Assembly (NCBI RefSeq): GCF_004010155.1
Contig: NZ_RRYH01000028.1
Coordinates: forward strand, 33,674-97,673
From: Solirhodobacter olei
GTDB lineage: Bacteria; Pseudomonadota; Alphaproteobacteria; Rhodobacterales; Rhodobacteraceae
Direction: 5' to 3'
DNA length: 64,000 nucleotides
Positions 37,504-46,867 of the stretch are shown one piece after another. The notes under the pieces were generated by a model that did not search any database, had not been told where the DNA came from, and saw only the letters and a program-made list of their open reading frames with translations. The first letter of the stretch is position 1. Each line of letters starts with the position of its first letter. The position numbers and the translations under genes are program-made.

Positions 37504-37880
37504 TATGTTTGCCTTTAAGTGAAGTTCCTGCCATGAGGCCCAGTGCCGCGCCTTCGGGGGGCGAGGCGGGACGGAAGAGGATCAGGTGGACGGGGCAGGG
37601 CATCGCGGTGACAGGTTGCATTTGTGTGAAGGCGGAAATGCTCCACTTCTAACACGTAGGACAGAAAATACATGTCACTGTCTGGATACAGCCGCAAACC
37701 GCAGGGCGATTGGTCAAAAGACCCGAGCTGGAACCATCGCGGCTGCGGTTAGAGGCTCAACGCGAACTCCAACGCGGCACTGTCTCGTTCGGTTTTCAGC
37801 ACGAAATAATCATAGCAGCAGCACAGCGTCGGAAGGGCGGCGTTGTGTCAAATGCCCGAGGCAAGAATCCCTAGCTTGCC
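37504..37880. other. Divergent region before the conjugation operon
   Basis: About 377 bp between the leftward XRE gene and trbB, with no gene I can support. It should contain the promoter of the transfer operon. No ribosome site is obvious just before trbB and I could not identify a regulator box. Confidence 0.4.
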
Positions 37881-38804
37881 ATGTCTGAGCTGCTCGGGAT
37901 CCTGCGCCAGTCTTTAGGGCCGCTGGCGAGCCTGCTTGACGATCCGGCTATGATCGAGCTGTCCGCAAACTCGGATGGCCGGATCTTCGCGGAGAGGGCA
38001 GGGGCGCCGCCGGTTCGGGTGGGTGACCTCGGCGCGCGCGCGCGCGAACAGATTGTCCGGACCTGCGCAACCAGCGCGGGCACGCCCGTTACGGCAGCCA
38101 CCCCGATCGTCTCGGCCAAGGTGCCGGAGCTTGGATACCGCTTCGAGGGACTGATGCCGCCGGCGGTGGACACGGCGGCGTTCTCGATCCGGTTTCACGG
38201 CGCTCAGGTGCGCGCGCTCGACACCTATGTCGCGGATGGGACCATGACCGAGGCGCAGGCGGATGCTCTAAGGGGTGCGCTCGAAGATCGGCAGAACATT
38301 GTCGTGGCCGGGGGCACAAGCAGCGGCAAGACCACGCTCCTGAACAGTCTCCTGAGGGAGCTGGGCAATCTTGCGCCCGCGGATCGGCTGGTGGTGATCG
38401 AAGACACCCCGGAGCTGAAGGTTACGCATGAGAACGCTGTCTTCCTACGCTCGACCGTGGCGGCCGACGCCACCCGGCTTCTGGCCAGCACACTGCGCCT
38501 TCGCCCGGATCGCATCGTCGTTGGCGAGGTCCGGGACGGGGCTGCGCTCGCTCTACTGAAGGCCTGGAACACCGGGCATCCGGGCGGGGTCACGTCTCTT
38601 CACGCCAGTGGGGCCGAGGATGCTCTGATCCGGCTCGACCTGCTCGTGCGCGAAGCCTCCGCACAACCGCTCCCGCAAGTCATCGGGAGCGCAGTGGATC
38701 TGGTCGTCTACCTCGAGCGCGCTCGGGAGGGACGGCGGGTCCGATCAATCATTCAAGTGAAAGGATACGGAAATGGGACTTTCCACACGCAAGCCGTGGC
38801 ATGA
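37881..38804 (+). CDS. trbB: Conjugation ATPase TrbB (VirB11 type)
   Basis: 307 residues. Walker A GGTSSGKTTLL (~residue 140), Asp box VVIEDTPELK, Walker B-like RPDRIVVGEVRDGAALALLKAWNTGHPGG and the His box SLHASGAEDAL are all present. It is the hexameric hydrolase at the cytoplasmic face of the mating apparatus. The ATG at 37881 lacks a strong ribosome site. Its 3' end overlaps trbC by 32 nt. First gene of an operon that runs without real gaps to about 51.35 kb. Confidence 0.93.
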   Translation: MSELLGILRQSLGPLASLLDDPAMIELSANSDGRIFAERAGAPPVRVGDLGARAREQIVRTCATSAGTPVTAATPIVSAKVPELGYRFEGLMPPAVDTAAFSIRFHGAQVRALDTYVADGTMTEAQADALRGALEDRQNIVVAGGTSSGKTTLLNSLLRELGNLAPADRLVVIEDTPELKVTHENAVFLRSTVAADATRLLASTLRLRPDRIVVGEVRDGAALALLKAWNTGHPGGVTSLHASGAEDALIRLDLLVREASAQPLPQVIGSAVDLVVYLERAREGRRVRSIIQVKGYGNGTFHTQAVA

Positions 38805-39117
38805 GCGGGTCGCCGGGCCGGGCCGCTATGCGGCCGCCTGGGTGACGACGGCACTGCCCGCCATGGCCTCGACCACCGGCACGGGCATGCCTTGGGACAG
38901 CCCGATCCAGACGCTCGTCAACAGCATCAAGGGCCCGGTCTCCTTCGGCTTTGCATTCCTCGGCGTCGTCCTGCTCGGCGTGCGCTGGATCTACGGCGGC
39001 GAGCTGGGAGCGGCGGCGAAGATGCTCATGACCATTGTCATCGGCATCGCCCTTCTGAGCGGGGCCACGGGTGTCCTTGCCACACTCTTCGGCCTGACCG
39101 GCGCCACCCTACAGTAG
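38773..39117 (+). CDS. trbC: Conjugal pilin TrbC (VirB2 type)
   Basis: 114 residues. Long leader, then two hydrophobic segments (SFGFAFLGVVLLGVRWIYGGELG and MLMTIVIGIALLSGATGVLATLFG) separated by a short charged loop, the standard VirB2/TrbC pilin plan. The leader end near ALPAMAS is a likely cleavage site. It forms the conjugative pilus. Starts inside the 3' end of trbB and is followed 14 bp later by trbG. Confidence 0.88.
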   Translation: MGLSTRKPWHERVAGPGRYAAAWVTTALPAMASTTGTGMPWDSPIQTLVNSIKGPVSFGFAFLGVVLLGVRWIYGGELGAAAKMLMTIVIGIALLSGATGVLATLFGLTGATLQ

Positions 39118-39131
39118 GATAGGAGATAGCG

Positions 39132-39998
39132 ATGTTGCTTCGGCCCAGCCTCTGTGTGGCTCTTGCCGTGGCTTGCCTCGGCGGGCCCTTCTCTGCCTCC
39201 GCGTCGAGCCTGAAGACGGAACGGCAAGTTGACAAGCTGGCGGCGCAATGGCGGGGCGGCGACGGTGCGGTGGCCCATGGGCCGGCCGGCGCCGTGGCGA
39301 TGATGTATGGCGAGACGCAACCGGTCCTGCAGTGCAAGCCGCTCAATATCTGCGCGATCCGCCTCCAGCCGGGCGAGCGGCTGACAGAAGCTCCGACCGT
39401 GGGCGACAGCGTGCGGTGGAGCGTCCAGGTGCGGGCGGGCGATGTGGGCGGGCTTCAGACCGTCTATATCGTGGCCAAGCCCGACACCACGGCCCAGCGG
39501 ACGAGCCTCTTTCTCGTCACCGATCGCCGGGCCTACAGCATCGAGCTGGTGCCGAGTTTCCGGGGCTATACGCCGCTTCTGTCGTTCAAATACCCCGGCG
39601 ATATCGAGGCGGAGAACAAGGCGCGCGTCGTGGCGATGCGGCAGGCGGCCGAGGTGCGCGCGGCGGCCAGGACCGCCCATAGCCTCGTGGTCCAGGGCTA
39701 CGAGATCCCGGCCGCCAATCTCGACTTCAACTACACCATCAAGGGCCACGCCGCCTTCCGGCCGGCGCGCATCTTCAACGATGGCCACAAGACCTACATC
39801 GACCTGCCACCCGGCTACGCGGGCGATATGCCGGTCTTTCTGGAACTGGCCGGGCAGGGCAGGGGAAAGGGAGCGATCGTCAACTACCGGATCGCCGGCC
39901 AACGCTACATCATCGACAAGGTGGTCACCTCGGGCGAGCTGACTGTCGGGGTGGGCGGCCAGACCGAGACGATCCGCTTCACGCAGGGAGGGCACTGA
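39132..39998 (+). CDS. trbG: Outer-membrane core protein TrbG (VirB9 type)
   Basis: 288 residues. Signal peptide (MLLRPSLCVALAVACLGGPFSASA). VirB9 family features: QPVLQCKPLNICAIRLQPGERLT near residue 60-80, RRAYSIELVP, and a C-terminal domain LDFNYTIKGHAAFRPARIFNDGHKTYIDLPPG followed by NYRIAGQRYIIDKV. It builds the outer-membrane core with TrbH and TrbI. In the classical IncP order it lies after trbF; here it follows trbC. Confidence 0.92.
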   Translation: MLLRPSLCVALAVACLGGPFSASASSLKTERQVDKLAAQWRGGDGAVAHGPAGAVAMMYGETQPVLQCKPLNICAIRLQPGERLTEAPTVGDSVRWSVQVRAGDVGGLQTVYIVAKPDTTAQRTSLFLVTDRRAYSIELVPSFRGYTPLLSFKYPGDIEAENKARVVAMRQAAEVRAAARTAHSLVVQGYEIPAANLDFNYTIKGHAAFRPARIFNDGHKTYIDLPPGYAGDMPVFLELAGQGRGKGAIVNYRIAGQRYIIDKVVTSGELTVGVGGQTETIRFTQGGH

Positions 39999-39999
39999 G

Positions 40000-40449
40000 A
40001 TGCAGCTCTCGCTTCGCCCCGCCGCGCTGATCCTCGCTGCAGCCTGCCTGACGGCACTTGGCGGCTGCGCCAATGCCCCTACCACCGATGCTCCCGGCCA
40101 GGAGGCGGCCAAGCTCACGAAGACGCAGGAATGCGCGGTGGGCTACGATCTCTCGCGCCAGATTTACCGGCAGGCCCGGGTGGATGGAACGATCCTTCAT
40201 GTCCCCAAGGACCTCGGCCCCTGCGGGCAATATGCGATCCACTACCTCCGGCTCGCAGGCTACGCGGTTGTCGCGGATGGCTCGGGTCAGAACGCCTTCA
40301 CGGTCGATACCTACGTGCTCGACGGCGGGGAGGGGTTCGTTGCGACGGCAACGCTCCCCAGCCTGAAGGTGACGCGGGCCTATCGCCCCGGCGATGGCGG
40401 CGTCTATGCGCTCTCGCCCGCCTCGGTCATCAAGACGCCGGTCGAATGA
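40000..40449 (+). CDS. trbH: Conjugal lipoprotein TrbH (VirB7 role)
   Basis: 149 residues. Lipoprotein signal ILAAACLTALGGCANAP with lipobox Cys at about residue 24. The body has GYAVVADGSGQNAFTVDTYVLDGGEGFVATATLPSLKVTRAY and ALSPASVI, matching the C-terminal pattern of TrbH. It is a small outer-membrane lipoprotein that stabilises TrbG. One base separates it from trbG, and its stop overlaps the trbD start by ATGA. Confidence 0.88.
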   Translation: MQLSLRPAALILAAACLTALGGCANAPTTDAPGQEAAKLTKTQECAVGYDLSRQIYRQARVDGTILHVPKDLGPCGQYAIHYLRLAGYAVVADGSGQNAFTVDTYVLDGGEGFVATATLPSLKVTRAYRPGDGGVYALSPASVIKTPVE

Positions 40450-40733
40450 TGGGCACGCCGATCAAACGGAGCCTCCATGCGCCGGTCCTCTGGGCCGGCG
40501 TGGAGCGGGTGCCGGGCATCGTTCTGGTGATGCTCTGCCTGACGCTCACCTTCGCGGCGGTGATGCTCGGACCCATCTGGCTGATCCTCGTTGCCATTGC
40601 GGGCTTTCTCGCGGGCTGGTCGGCGCTGCGCGTGCTCGCCGAACGCGAGCCGATGTTCTTCCAGGTCGTTCCTCGCTGGCTCTTCCGGCGGGCCGATATC
40701 TACAGGGCGGTGCGCAACATTGACGACAAGTAA
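40446..40733 (+). CDS. trbD: Inner-membrane protein TrbD (VirB3 type)
   Basis: 95 residues: MGTPIKRSLHAPVLWAGVERVPG is the conserved cytosolic N-terminus, followed by two closely spaced membrane segments (IVLVMLCLTLTFAAVMLGPIW, LVAIAGFLAGWSALRVL) and a charged C-terminus. VirB3 proteins work with the VirB4 ATPase encoded next. Start at 40446 overlaps the trbH stop; the second ATG at 40449 is an alternative. Its 3' end overlaps the proposed trbE start by 14 nt. Confidence 0.88.
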   Translation: MMGTPIKRSLHAPVLWAGVERVPGIVLVMLCLTLTFAAVMLGPIWLILVAIAGFLAGWSALRVLAEREPMFFQVVPRWLFRRADIYRAVRNIDDK

Positions 40734-43086
40734 GAAGACCTTCGCCGAAGAACTGAACTGGTACGGCCTCGTCGCCGAGGGCGTGGTCCTTTGCAAGGAT
40801 GGCTCGCTCCTGGCCGGATGGCACCTGCGCGGGACGGACACGGAGTCGCTGGCGCTCGATGTGATTGATGGCCGGACAACCGCCTTCGCCCGCTCCATCG
40901 CCGAGTTCAAGACGGGGGAGGCCTTCTGGATCGACCTCGCCCGACGCCCGCTTAGGACCTACGCGACCAATGAGCGCGACTTCCCCGTGCCTGTCCTGCA
41001 GGATCTCGAACGCGAGCGCGCAGACTACTTCCGGCAGCGCGGCGATGAGAACTACGCCAATGCCCTGACCCTCGTCTACCAGTGGCAGCCCCCGGCGGGG
41101 CCTGCGAGCGTGGAAGAGGCGATCGATGCCTTCAAGGAACGCTGCTGGTCCGTCGAGGGGCGCTTCGGCAGCCTCTACCGGCTAAAGCGCATGGGGCTGA
41201 TCGAGGCCGAGATCGACCACCACGGCAGCCGCGTCCAGTTCGATGAACTCGTGGGCCGGCTCTCCTCGGGGATCTCGGGGCGGTTCCGGCGCGTGAGCGT
41301 GCCGCAGATTCCGGTCTATCTCGATGTGATCCTCGCGCCGGAATGGGAGCATGAGACGCCGCGGCTCTTGCCGATGGTGAGCGGGCGGCCTGCGGCCTTC
41401 ATCGCGATCGACGGCTACCCTTCGGAAAGCTCCCCAGAAATGCTCGCGATGCTGGAACAGCTCGCCTTCGAGTATCAATGGACGACGCGCTTCATGCCGC
41501 TCTCGGGCAACAGCGCGCGCAACGAGATCGGCAAGCGGGTGCGGGCCTGGGGGCAGGGCAAGACCAGCCTGCAGGGCCAGCTCAGCCGCAACGGCGCGGG
41601 TGTTGTCTCAAGCTTCACCGCTTCCATGGAGGCCGAGGCGCAAGAAGCGCTCTCCGACGTGGACAGCGGCGATCTGCGCTACGGCTTCTTCAACACCACG
41701 CTCGCGATCTTCGGCGATATTGGCGACGAGGAAACGGCGGTGCGGCGGCGCGCCAATGCCGTGATCGAGGCGCTTGGCGAGCTGGGCTACGGCGCGCGGC
41801 TGGAGACTTACAACGCCTTCGAAGCCTTCCTCTCGGTGCTGCCCGGGCATCGGAAGGAGAATGTCCGCCGCGGAGTCCTCTCGGCCAAGAACTTCGCAGA
41901 CCTGATCCCGATCGGGAGCGTCTGGGCAGGCGAGCCGCAGAACCCCTGCAACAAGTTCCCTGCGGGGAGCCCGGCGCTGCTGCGCGCTCGGAGCCGGACG
42001 GGCGAGCCGTACTTCTTCAACCTCCATTCCAAGGATGTTGGGCATACGCTGATCTTCGGGCCGACAGGGGCGGGGAAGTCGGTCCTGCTTGGACTGATCG
42101 CCTCGAACTTCCTCAAATACAGTGGCGCGCAGGTCTTTGCTTTCGACAAGGGCCGCTCGATGCAGGCGCTCTGCCTTGCGGTCGGTGGCGAGCATCACCT
42201 CCTCGGCGAAGAGGGGGCAGGGCTCGCGCCCATGCGCGCGATCGGCACGCTCGGCCGGTCCTGGGCGGAGGAATGGATGCAGACCCTAGTCCGGCTGGGC
42301 GGGGTGGAGCTGACCCCGGCGCGGCGGCGCGAGATCACAAGCGCGCTCGCGATCTTCGGCGGGGTCGAAGGCGACGGCATGGCGACCTTCGCCACGATGG
42401 TCCAGGACGATGACGTCAAAGGCGCGCTGGCGCCCTACCTCACGGGCGGGGCCTATGACGGGCTCCTGAATGCCACTGAGGACTCGATCCGGCTTGCGGG
42501 CTTCACGGTCTTCGAGACGGAAAAGCTCTTCGAGGTCAACGAGGCCATCGGGCTTCTGACCATCGACTACCTCTTCCGCATGATTGACAAGCGCCTCGAC
42601 GGTCGGCCGACGCTGATCATGCTCGATGAGGCCTGGTCCTACCTCGGCCATGACGTGTTCCGCGCCCGGATCAAGCAATGGCTGCGGGAGCTGCGCAAGC
42701 GCAACGCCAGTGTCGTGATCGCCACGCAGTTCATCGGCGATGCGGTCAATTCCGAGCTGTCCGGGGCGCTCCTGCAGAGCTGCCGCACGCGGATCTTCCT
42801 GCCCGACCCGGCCGCGAAGTCGCGCGAGTCCCTGGCCTTCTACCAGGCCCTCGGTCTCGCGGAGGCCCAAATCGATCTCGTGGCCGGGATGCAGGAGAAG
42901 CGCGACTACTACGTCATCAAGCCGGAAGGCCGGCGGATCGTGGACTTCGCGATTCAGCCGCGCGCGCTCGCGCTCCTCGGGGCGACGGATGCCGAGGATA
43001 GCGCGCTGGCGCTTGAGATGGCCCGCTCAGGAGACGGCCAGTGGTGGCGGAACTTCATCGACAGGAGGGTTACGACACATGGCTGA
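40720..43086 (+). CDS. trbE: Conjugation ATPase TrbE (VirB4 type)
   Basis: About 788 residues. N-terminal VirB4 domain (FAEELNWYGLVAEGVVLCKDGSLLAGW), Walker A FGPTGAGKSVLLG (~residue 447), Walker B TLIMLDEAWSYLG (~630), and the C-terminal motif VIATQFIGDAV. It powers pilus and channel assembly. No ATG is available at a family-like N-terminus; a TTG at 40720 gives MTTSKKTF, so a rare start is proposed. Overlaps trbD and trbJ. Confidence 0.93.
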   Translation: MTTSKKTFAEELNWYGLVAEGVVLCKDGSLLAGWHLRGTDTESLALDVIDGRTTAFARSIAEFKTGEAFWIDLARRPLRTYATNERDFPVPVLQDLERERADYFRQRGDENYANALTLVYQWQPPAGPASVEEAIDAFKERCWSVEGRFGSLYRLKRMGLIEAEIDHHGSRVQFDELVGRLSSGISGRFRRVSVPQIPVYLDVILAPEWEHETPRLLPMVSGRPAAFIAIDGYPSESSPEMLAMLEQLAFEYQWTTRFMPLSGNSARNEIGKRVRAWGQGKTSLQGQLSRNGAGVVSSFTASMEAEAQEALSDVDSGDLRYGFFNTTLAIFGDIGDEETAVRRRANAVIEALGELGYGARLETYNAFEAFLSVLPGHRKENVRRGVLSAKNFADLIPIGSVWAGEPQNPCNKFPAGSPALLRARSRTGEPYFFNLHSKDVGHTLIFGPTGAGKSVLLGLIASNFLKYSGAQVFAFDKGRSMQALCLAVGGEHHLLGEEGAGLAPMRAIGTLGRSWAEEWMQTLVRLGGVELTPARRREITSALAIFGGVEGDGMATFATMVQDDDVKGALAPYLTGGAYDGLLNATEDSIRLAGFTVFETEKLFEVNEAIGLLTIDYLFRMIDKRLDGRPTLIMLDEAWSYLGHDVFRARIKQWLRELRKRNASVVIATQFIGDAVNSELSGALLQSCRTRIFLPDPAAKSRESLAFYQALGLAEAQIDLVAGMQEKRDYYVIKPEGRRIVDFAIQPRALALLGATDAEDSALALEMARSGDGQWWRNFIDRRVTTHG

Positions 43087-43894
43087 ACCAGGACGGACCG
43101 CGCAGGGAACCGCCGCGCTGATCGCCGTCGCCTGCCTTGCGCTGGCAGGGCAGGCGGAGGGCGCCCCCAATCCCCTCGTTGCGACGGAGCCGACGCAGCT
43201 CGCGAACAACGCCGAACTGGTCGATCTCGCCGGAAGCTCAACAAAGCAGATCGCGCTTGAGGCCAAGCAGCTCACGCAACAGATCAACCTCGTTGCGGGC
43301 CAGCTCAAGGCCTACAAGAACATGCTGCAGAACACGGCCAACCTGCCGAAGACGGTCTGGGGCGATGTGACCGGCAGCCTCTCGAAACTCCGTGGCGTCA
43401 TCCAGAGCGCCAATACTCTCGCCGCGCAGGGGGCACAGCTCGACACGCTCCTAAAGAGCAACCTCGTCAGCGATCCGCTCTATCAGTCGAGCCCGCTCTC
43501 GCAGGCGAACTACAGCCAGCGCTACGATCAATGGGTGCAGGACAGCCAACACGCGCTGACCGGCGTGCTCTCGGCCAACAAGGCCACGATGCAGGACGTC
43601 GGCACGGAAAGCTCGCTGATCAACACCATCCAGACCCAGGGCCAGTCGGTGCAGGGCCAGGTGCAGGCCATTCAGGTCGGCAATGAACTCGCCGCCTCGA
43701 CCGCCCGGCAGCTCGCCTCGCTTCGGGCGCTGACGGCCGCGCAGAACGAACAGACCTCGGTCTTCCAGGCGCGCTGGCTCGCGCAGGAGAACGCGGGCGA
43801 GGTGCAGGACGAGAACATCAAGAACACGCCCCCGCCGGACTTCGGTCACTGGGACCTGAAGAAGGCCATCATGGGCGATGGGGGCAGCAAGTGA
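43079..43894 (+). CDS. trbJ: TrbJ (VirB5-like) mating-pair protein
   Basis: About 271 residues. Signal peptide (AALIAVACLALAGQAEGA) then helix-rich sequence with many Gln: QIALEAKQLTQQINLVAGQLKAYKNML and SLRALTAAQNEQTSVFQARWLAQEN, typical of TrbJ. It is a periplasmic, possibly pilus-tip protein. The start at 43079 is set by GGAGG at 43061-43066 and overlaps the trbE stop by 8 nt. Confidence 0.9.
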   Translation: MAEPGRTAQGTAALIAVACLALAGQAEGAPNPLVATEPTQLANNAELVDLAGSSTKQIALEAKQLTQQINLVAGQLKAYKNMLQNTANLPKTVWGDVTGSLSKLRGVIQSANTLAAQGAQLDTLLKSNLVSDPLYQSSPLSQANYSQRYDQWVQDSQHALTGVLSANKATMQDVGTESSLINTIQTQGQSVQGQVQAIQVGNELAASTARQLASLRALTAAQNEQTSVFQARWLAQENAGEVQDENIKNTPPPDFGHWDLKKAIMGDGGSK

Positions 43895-44988
43895 TGCGAG
43901 GCCGTCGTTCAAGCCTCCCGGTCCTGGCCCTTGGTCTCGCGGCGGCCATTCTTCTGAGCGCCGCACCGGCCGAGGCGGCGGGCAGCCTGACGACCCCGGG
44001 CACGTTCATGAACATCCCGACCCTCTACCAAGAGGCGGTCGCAGGCGTCGGAGCAAACCTCGCCTCCTATGCCCGCAACCTCATGGCGCTTCTGGCACTG
44101 ATCGAGCTTGTCTGGACCATCGGGCGCATCGTCGTGACCGGCGGAGATCTCGGCGAGATGCTTTATGCGGTCATCTCCCGGATGCTCATCATCGGCGCCT
44201 TTGTCTGGCTGACCGACGCGCTCCCGCAATATGGCGGCATGGATACCTTCGTCACCGACTTCGCGTCTCGCCTCTTCTCGGTCTCGACCGGCGACACCAC
44301 CGGACCGATCGATCCGGGTTCGGTGCTGCACATCGCCGTCTCCTCGGGGCTCGAATTCTACAAGGCGGCTACGTTGGGAAATACTCTGGCAGCAATCATG
44401 ATCATTCTCGTCAACACCGTGATCGGGGCGATCGTGGCGGCGTTCATGGTGCTGGCCTATGTCGAGATCCACATCCTCTTTGCCGGTGGGATCATTGCAC
44501 TTGGCTTCGCGCCCTGGGGTGAGACGCGGGTACTTGCCCGCAACTTCCTCTTTGCGGCAATCGGCAAGGCGTTGAAGCTCTTCGGTGTCCTTCTGGTCGG
44601 CACAGCCACGATGACCGTGTTGCAAAAGGTCATTGGAGGGAGCGACTGCGTAACCTGCCTGGCTGGCCCGATCATGATGAAGGCCTTGCTCACAACGGCC
44701 GTCCTCGTGGTCGGTGCGATCATCATCATCTTGGTGCCGCCCGCGCTGGAGCACATCGTCATGTCGGGTCCTGGGTCCCGTTCGGGGATGAGCAGTGTCG
44801 GCGCTTTCGCGGGCGGACTTGCCGGAGGCGCGATCGGCGTCGCAGCCACCAGGACCGCCGGCGGCGTGGCCCGGACGGCCGCCGCCGGCTTCGGCGCGAT
44901 GACCTCGGCCCCGTCGAAGGCCCAAAGCAACATCGCGGCGCTGGCCGCGAACGCAAAAGCCAATGCAGGTAAGGGAGAGGGATCGTGA
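43894..44988 (+). CDS. trbL: Inner-membrane channel protein TrbL (VirB6 type)
   Basis: About 364 residues. A signal-like N-terminus and at least five membrane segments (NLMALLALIELVWTIGRIVV, AIMIILVNTVIGAIVAAFMVLAYVEIHILFAGGIIALGF, ALLTTAVLVVGAIIIILVP). The conserved central block ILFAGGIIALGFAPWGETRVLARNF is characteristic. The C-terminal ~80 residues are Ala/Gly-rich and probably cytosolic. ATG 43894 overlaps the trbJ stop (TGATG); GTG 43891 also possible. Confidence 0.9.
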   Translation: MRGRRSSLPVLALGLAAAILLSAAPAEAAGSLTTPGTFMNIPTLYQEAVAGVGANLASYARNLMALLALIELVWTIGRIVVTGGDLGEMLYAVISRMLIIGAFVWLTDALPQYGGMDTFVTDFASRLFSVSTGDTTGPIDPGSVLHIAVSSGLEFYKAATLGNTLAAIMIILVNTVIGAIVAAFMVLAYVEIHILFAGGIIALGFAPWGETRVLARNFLFAAIGKALKLFGVLLVGTATMTVLQKVIGGSDCVTCLAGPIMMKALLTTAVLVVGAIIIILVPPALEHIVMSGPGSRSGMSSVGAFAGGLAGGAIGVAATRTAGGVARTAAAGFGAMTSAPSKAQSNIAALAANAKANAGKGEGS

Positions 44989-45641
44989 GCGAGGAATATT
45001 TGCGCGCGCGGAAGGAATGGGACGATCGGTTCCTCGGCCAGCAAAAGACCGTCCGGTTGCTCGTGGCGCTTTCAGGGGGCTCGCTCCTGATAGGCGCGAT
45101 GGGCCTTGGCTTCGGAGCCTGGGCGAGCGTCAACAGCCGCTTCGTTCCCTATGTCGTGGCTGTCGATAAGATCGGACACACGGTGGTCGCGCCCTCCCCG
45201 AAGGTGGTGAGCGGCTGGCCACCCGCGGTCATTCGCCGCGAGCTCGCCGACTTCGTGGTGAACCTGCGCACGATCACGCCCGACCTCGCCGTGCTGCGGC
45301 GGCAAGCGAATGAGGCGGCGGCCCATCTGCATCGGGATGCGCCGGCCTTCCAGATGATCGCGGAATACTTCCACACCGCCGGGCACTCGCCGATTGAGGA
45401 GGCGAAGACCAAGACCGTCTCCGTCGATGTGTCGAGCGTCAACCACATCGGCGGGTCGAGCTGGCGCGTCGAATGGACGGAGACGACCTACGGGCGGCAG
45501 GACGCCCGGCTGCTCGGCCGGCACAACTACGTCGCCACGATGATCGTCACCCTGTCGCCGGTCCACAGCGCGGCTGCGCTGCAGAGCAACCCGCTCGGCC
45601 TCTTCATCCAGGATATCGATATCGAAGAGGTGCATGTGTGA
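44985..45641 (+). CDS. trbF: Inner-membrane scaffold TrbF (VirB8 type)
   Basis: 218 residues from a GTG start overlapping the trbL stop (GTGA). Short cytosolic N-terminus (EEYLRARKEWDDRFLGQQKT), one membrane segment (LLVALSGGSLLIGAMGLGFGAW), then the NTF2-like periplasmic domain with WRVEWTETTYGR and the C-terminal NPLGLFIQDIDIEEV. It links TrbE, TrbL and the core complex. Confidence 0.92.
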   Translation: MSEEYLRARKEWDDRFLGQQKTVRLLVALSGGSLLIGAMGLGFGAWASVNSRFVPYVVAVDKIGHTVVAPSPKVVSGWPPAVIRRELADFVVNLRTITPDLAVLRRQANEAAAHLHRDAPAFQMIAEYFHTAGHSPIEEAKTKTVSVDVSSVNHIGGSSWRVEWTETTYGRQDARLLGRHNYVATMIVTLSPVHSAAALQSNPLGLFIQDIDIEEVHV

Positions 45642-46867
45642 CCCGCAAGCATGTCGCCATGGTCGCGTTCCTCGGCTCGCTCGCCGTCTTCGGGCTCTTG
45701 ATGTTCGCGCTCTTCCACAGCAGCCCGGATACGCAGGCGGCCGCCTCGGCCGCGCCGGCTGCCCAGCCGAAAAGCGGCGGGCCGACTGCCTCGTCCAGCT
45801 CGCTGATGGGAGATAGCAGCGGCCATGGCATGGTGGCGGATCAGGGCCAGACCACAATGCCCACCGCCACCAAGTCGGGATCGATGAGCACCAGCGTCTC
45901 CGCGAATGCCAAGCCAGATATCTACGCGCAACACGCGCGGGACATGGAGAAACAGCGCCTAGCGGAGGAGCTGAGTGAGGCCGCGAAGACCGAACAGAAA
46001 CGGGTCCTCGCCTATGACTCGCCGCTCAGGAAGGGGAACTATCGCCCGTCGCTCGCGACCGCCGGCAATGGCGATACCGCGCGGACCAGGACCGAAGCCC
46101 CCGCGACGACCCCGGCCGCCAATGTCGCCGCCCCGTCGCGCGAGGCGAGGGCCGCGGGAACGGCACATCCTCACGCCGAGGGACAGGACATGGCCGCCGT
46201 CCAGCAATCGGCCGGTCCCGATGTGGGCTATCTCCGCTATGGCCGGATCGCGCCGCGCTCGCCCGATGAGATCAAGAAGGGCTCTGTGATCCCGGCCGTC
46301 CTGCTCACCCCAATCAACAGCAACCTGCCGGGGAATGTCACCGCCCAGGTGAGCGAGAATGTCTACGACAGCAAGACGGGCGGGACGCTGCTGATCCCGA
46401 CCGGGAGCCGGCTCTTCGGGACCTACAGCGCAAACGTCAAATACGGGCAGGACCGCGCGGTGGTGCTCTGGTCTCACCTGATTTTCCCGGACGGCTCGAC
46501 GCTACTCCTCGAGGACCAGATGGGCACCGATGCTTCGGGCCAGAGCGGGTTCCACGATATTCGACAGGGGAACTTCCTCCGGATCCTCGGGGCGAACTTC
46601 CTCTTTTCCATCGTCGGCGCCGGGCAACAGGCCTTCGAGGCGCGCCTGCAGAGCGGGATCTCCGGCTCCGCCTCCACCACCTCGGCCCTCGGCAACCTCG
46701 TGAGCGGGGCTGCGGGCCTCGCCGCCGGCAATGCCGCAACCTCGGCCGCCGGGGTTTTCAACAACCAGAATGCCAGCGTGGCACCGACGCTGATCATTCG
46801 AGCCGGCTATCGCTTCAACGTCCTCTTGGCCAAGGACATCGTTCTGAAGCCGTGGAGAGGTCAATGA
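45638..46867 (+). CDS. trbI: Core complex protein TrbI (VirB10 type)
   Basis: About 409 residues from GTG 45638 (GTGA overlap with trbF). N-terminal membrane anchor (VAMVAFLGSLAVFGLLMFALF), then a long Ser/Ala/Pro-rich periplasmic linker (~30-180), then the C-terminal VirB10 domain (~205-405: VIPAVLLTPINSNLPGNVTAQVSENVYDSKTGG, LIPTGSRLFGTY, VLWSHLIFPDGSTLLLEDQMGTDASGQSGF). It spans both membranes and closes the channel. Confidence 0.93.
   Translation: MTRKHVAMVAFLGSLAVFGLLMFALFHSSPDTQAAASAAPAAQPKSGGPTASSSSLMGDSSGHGMVADQGQTTMPTATKSGSMSTSVSANAKPDIYAQHARDMEKQRLAEELSEAAKTEQKRVLAYDSPLRKGNYRPSLATAGNGDTARTRTEAPATTPAANVAAPSREARAAGTAHPHAEGQDMAAVQQSAGPDVGYLRYGRIAPRSPDEIKKGSVIPAVLLTPINSNLPGNVTAQVSENVYDSKTGGTLLIPTGSRLFGTYSANVKYGQDRAVVLWSHLIFPDGSTLLLEDQMGTDASGQSGFHDIRQGNFLRILGANFLFSIVGAGQQAFEARLQSGISGSASTTSALGNLVSGAAGLAAGNAATSAAGVFNNQNASVAPTLIIRAGYRFNVLLAKDIVLKPWRGQ

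Noticed and set aside
43909..44925. A 338-codon minus-strand open frame
   Set aside because: Antisense to trbL; no protein features, and it conflicts with a continuous rightward operon.
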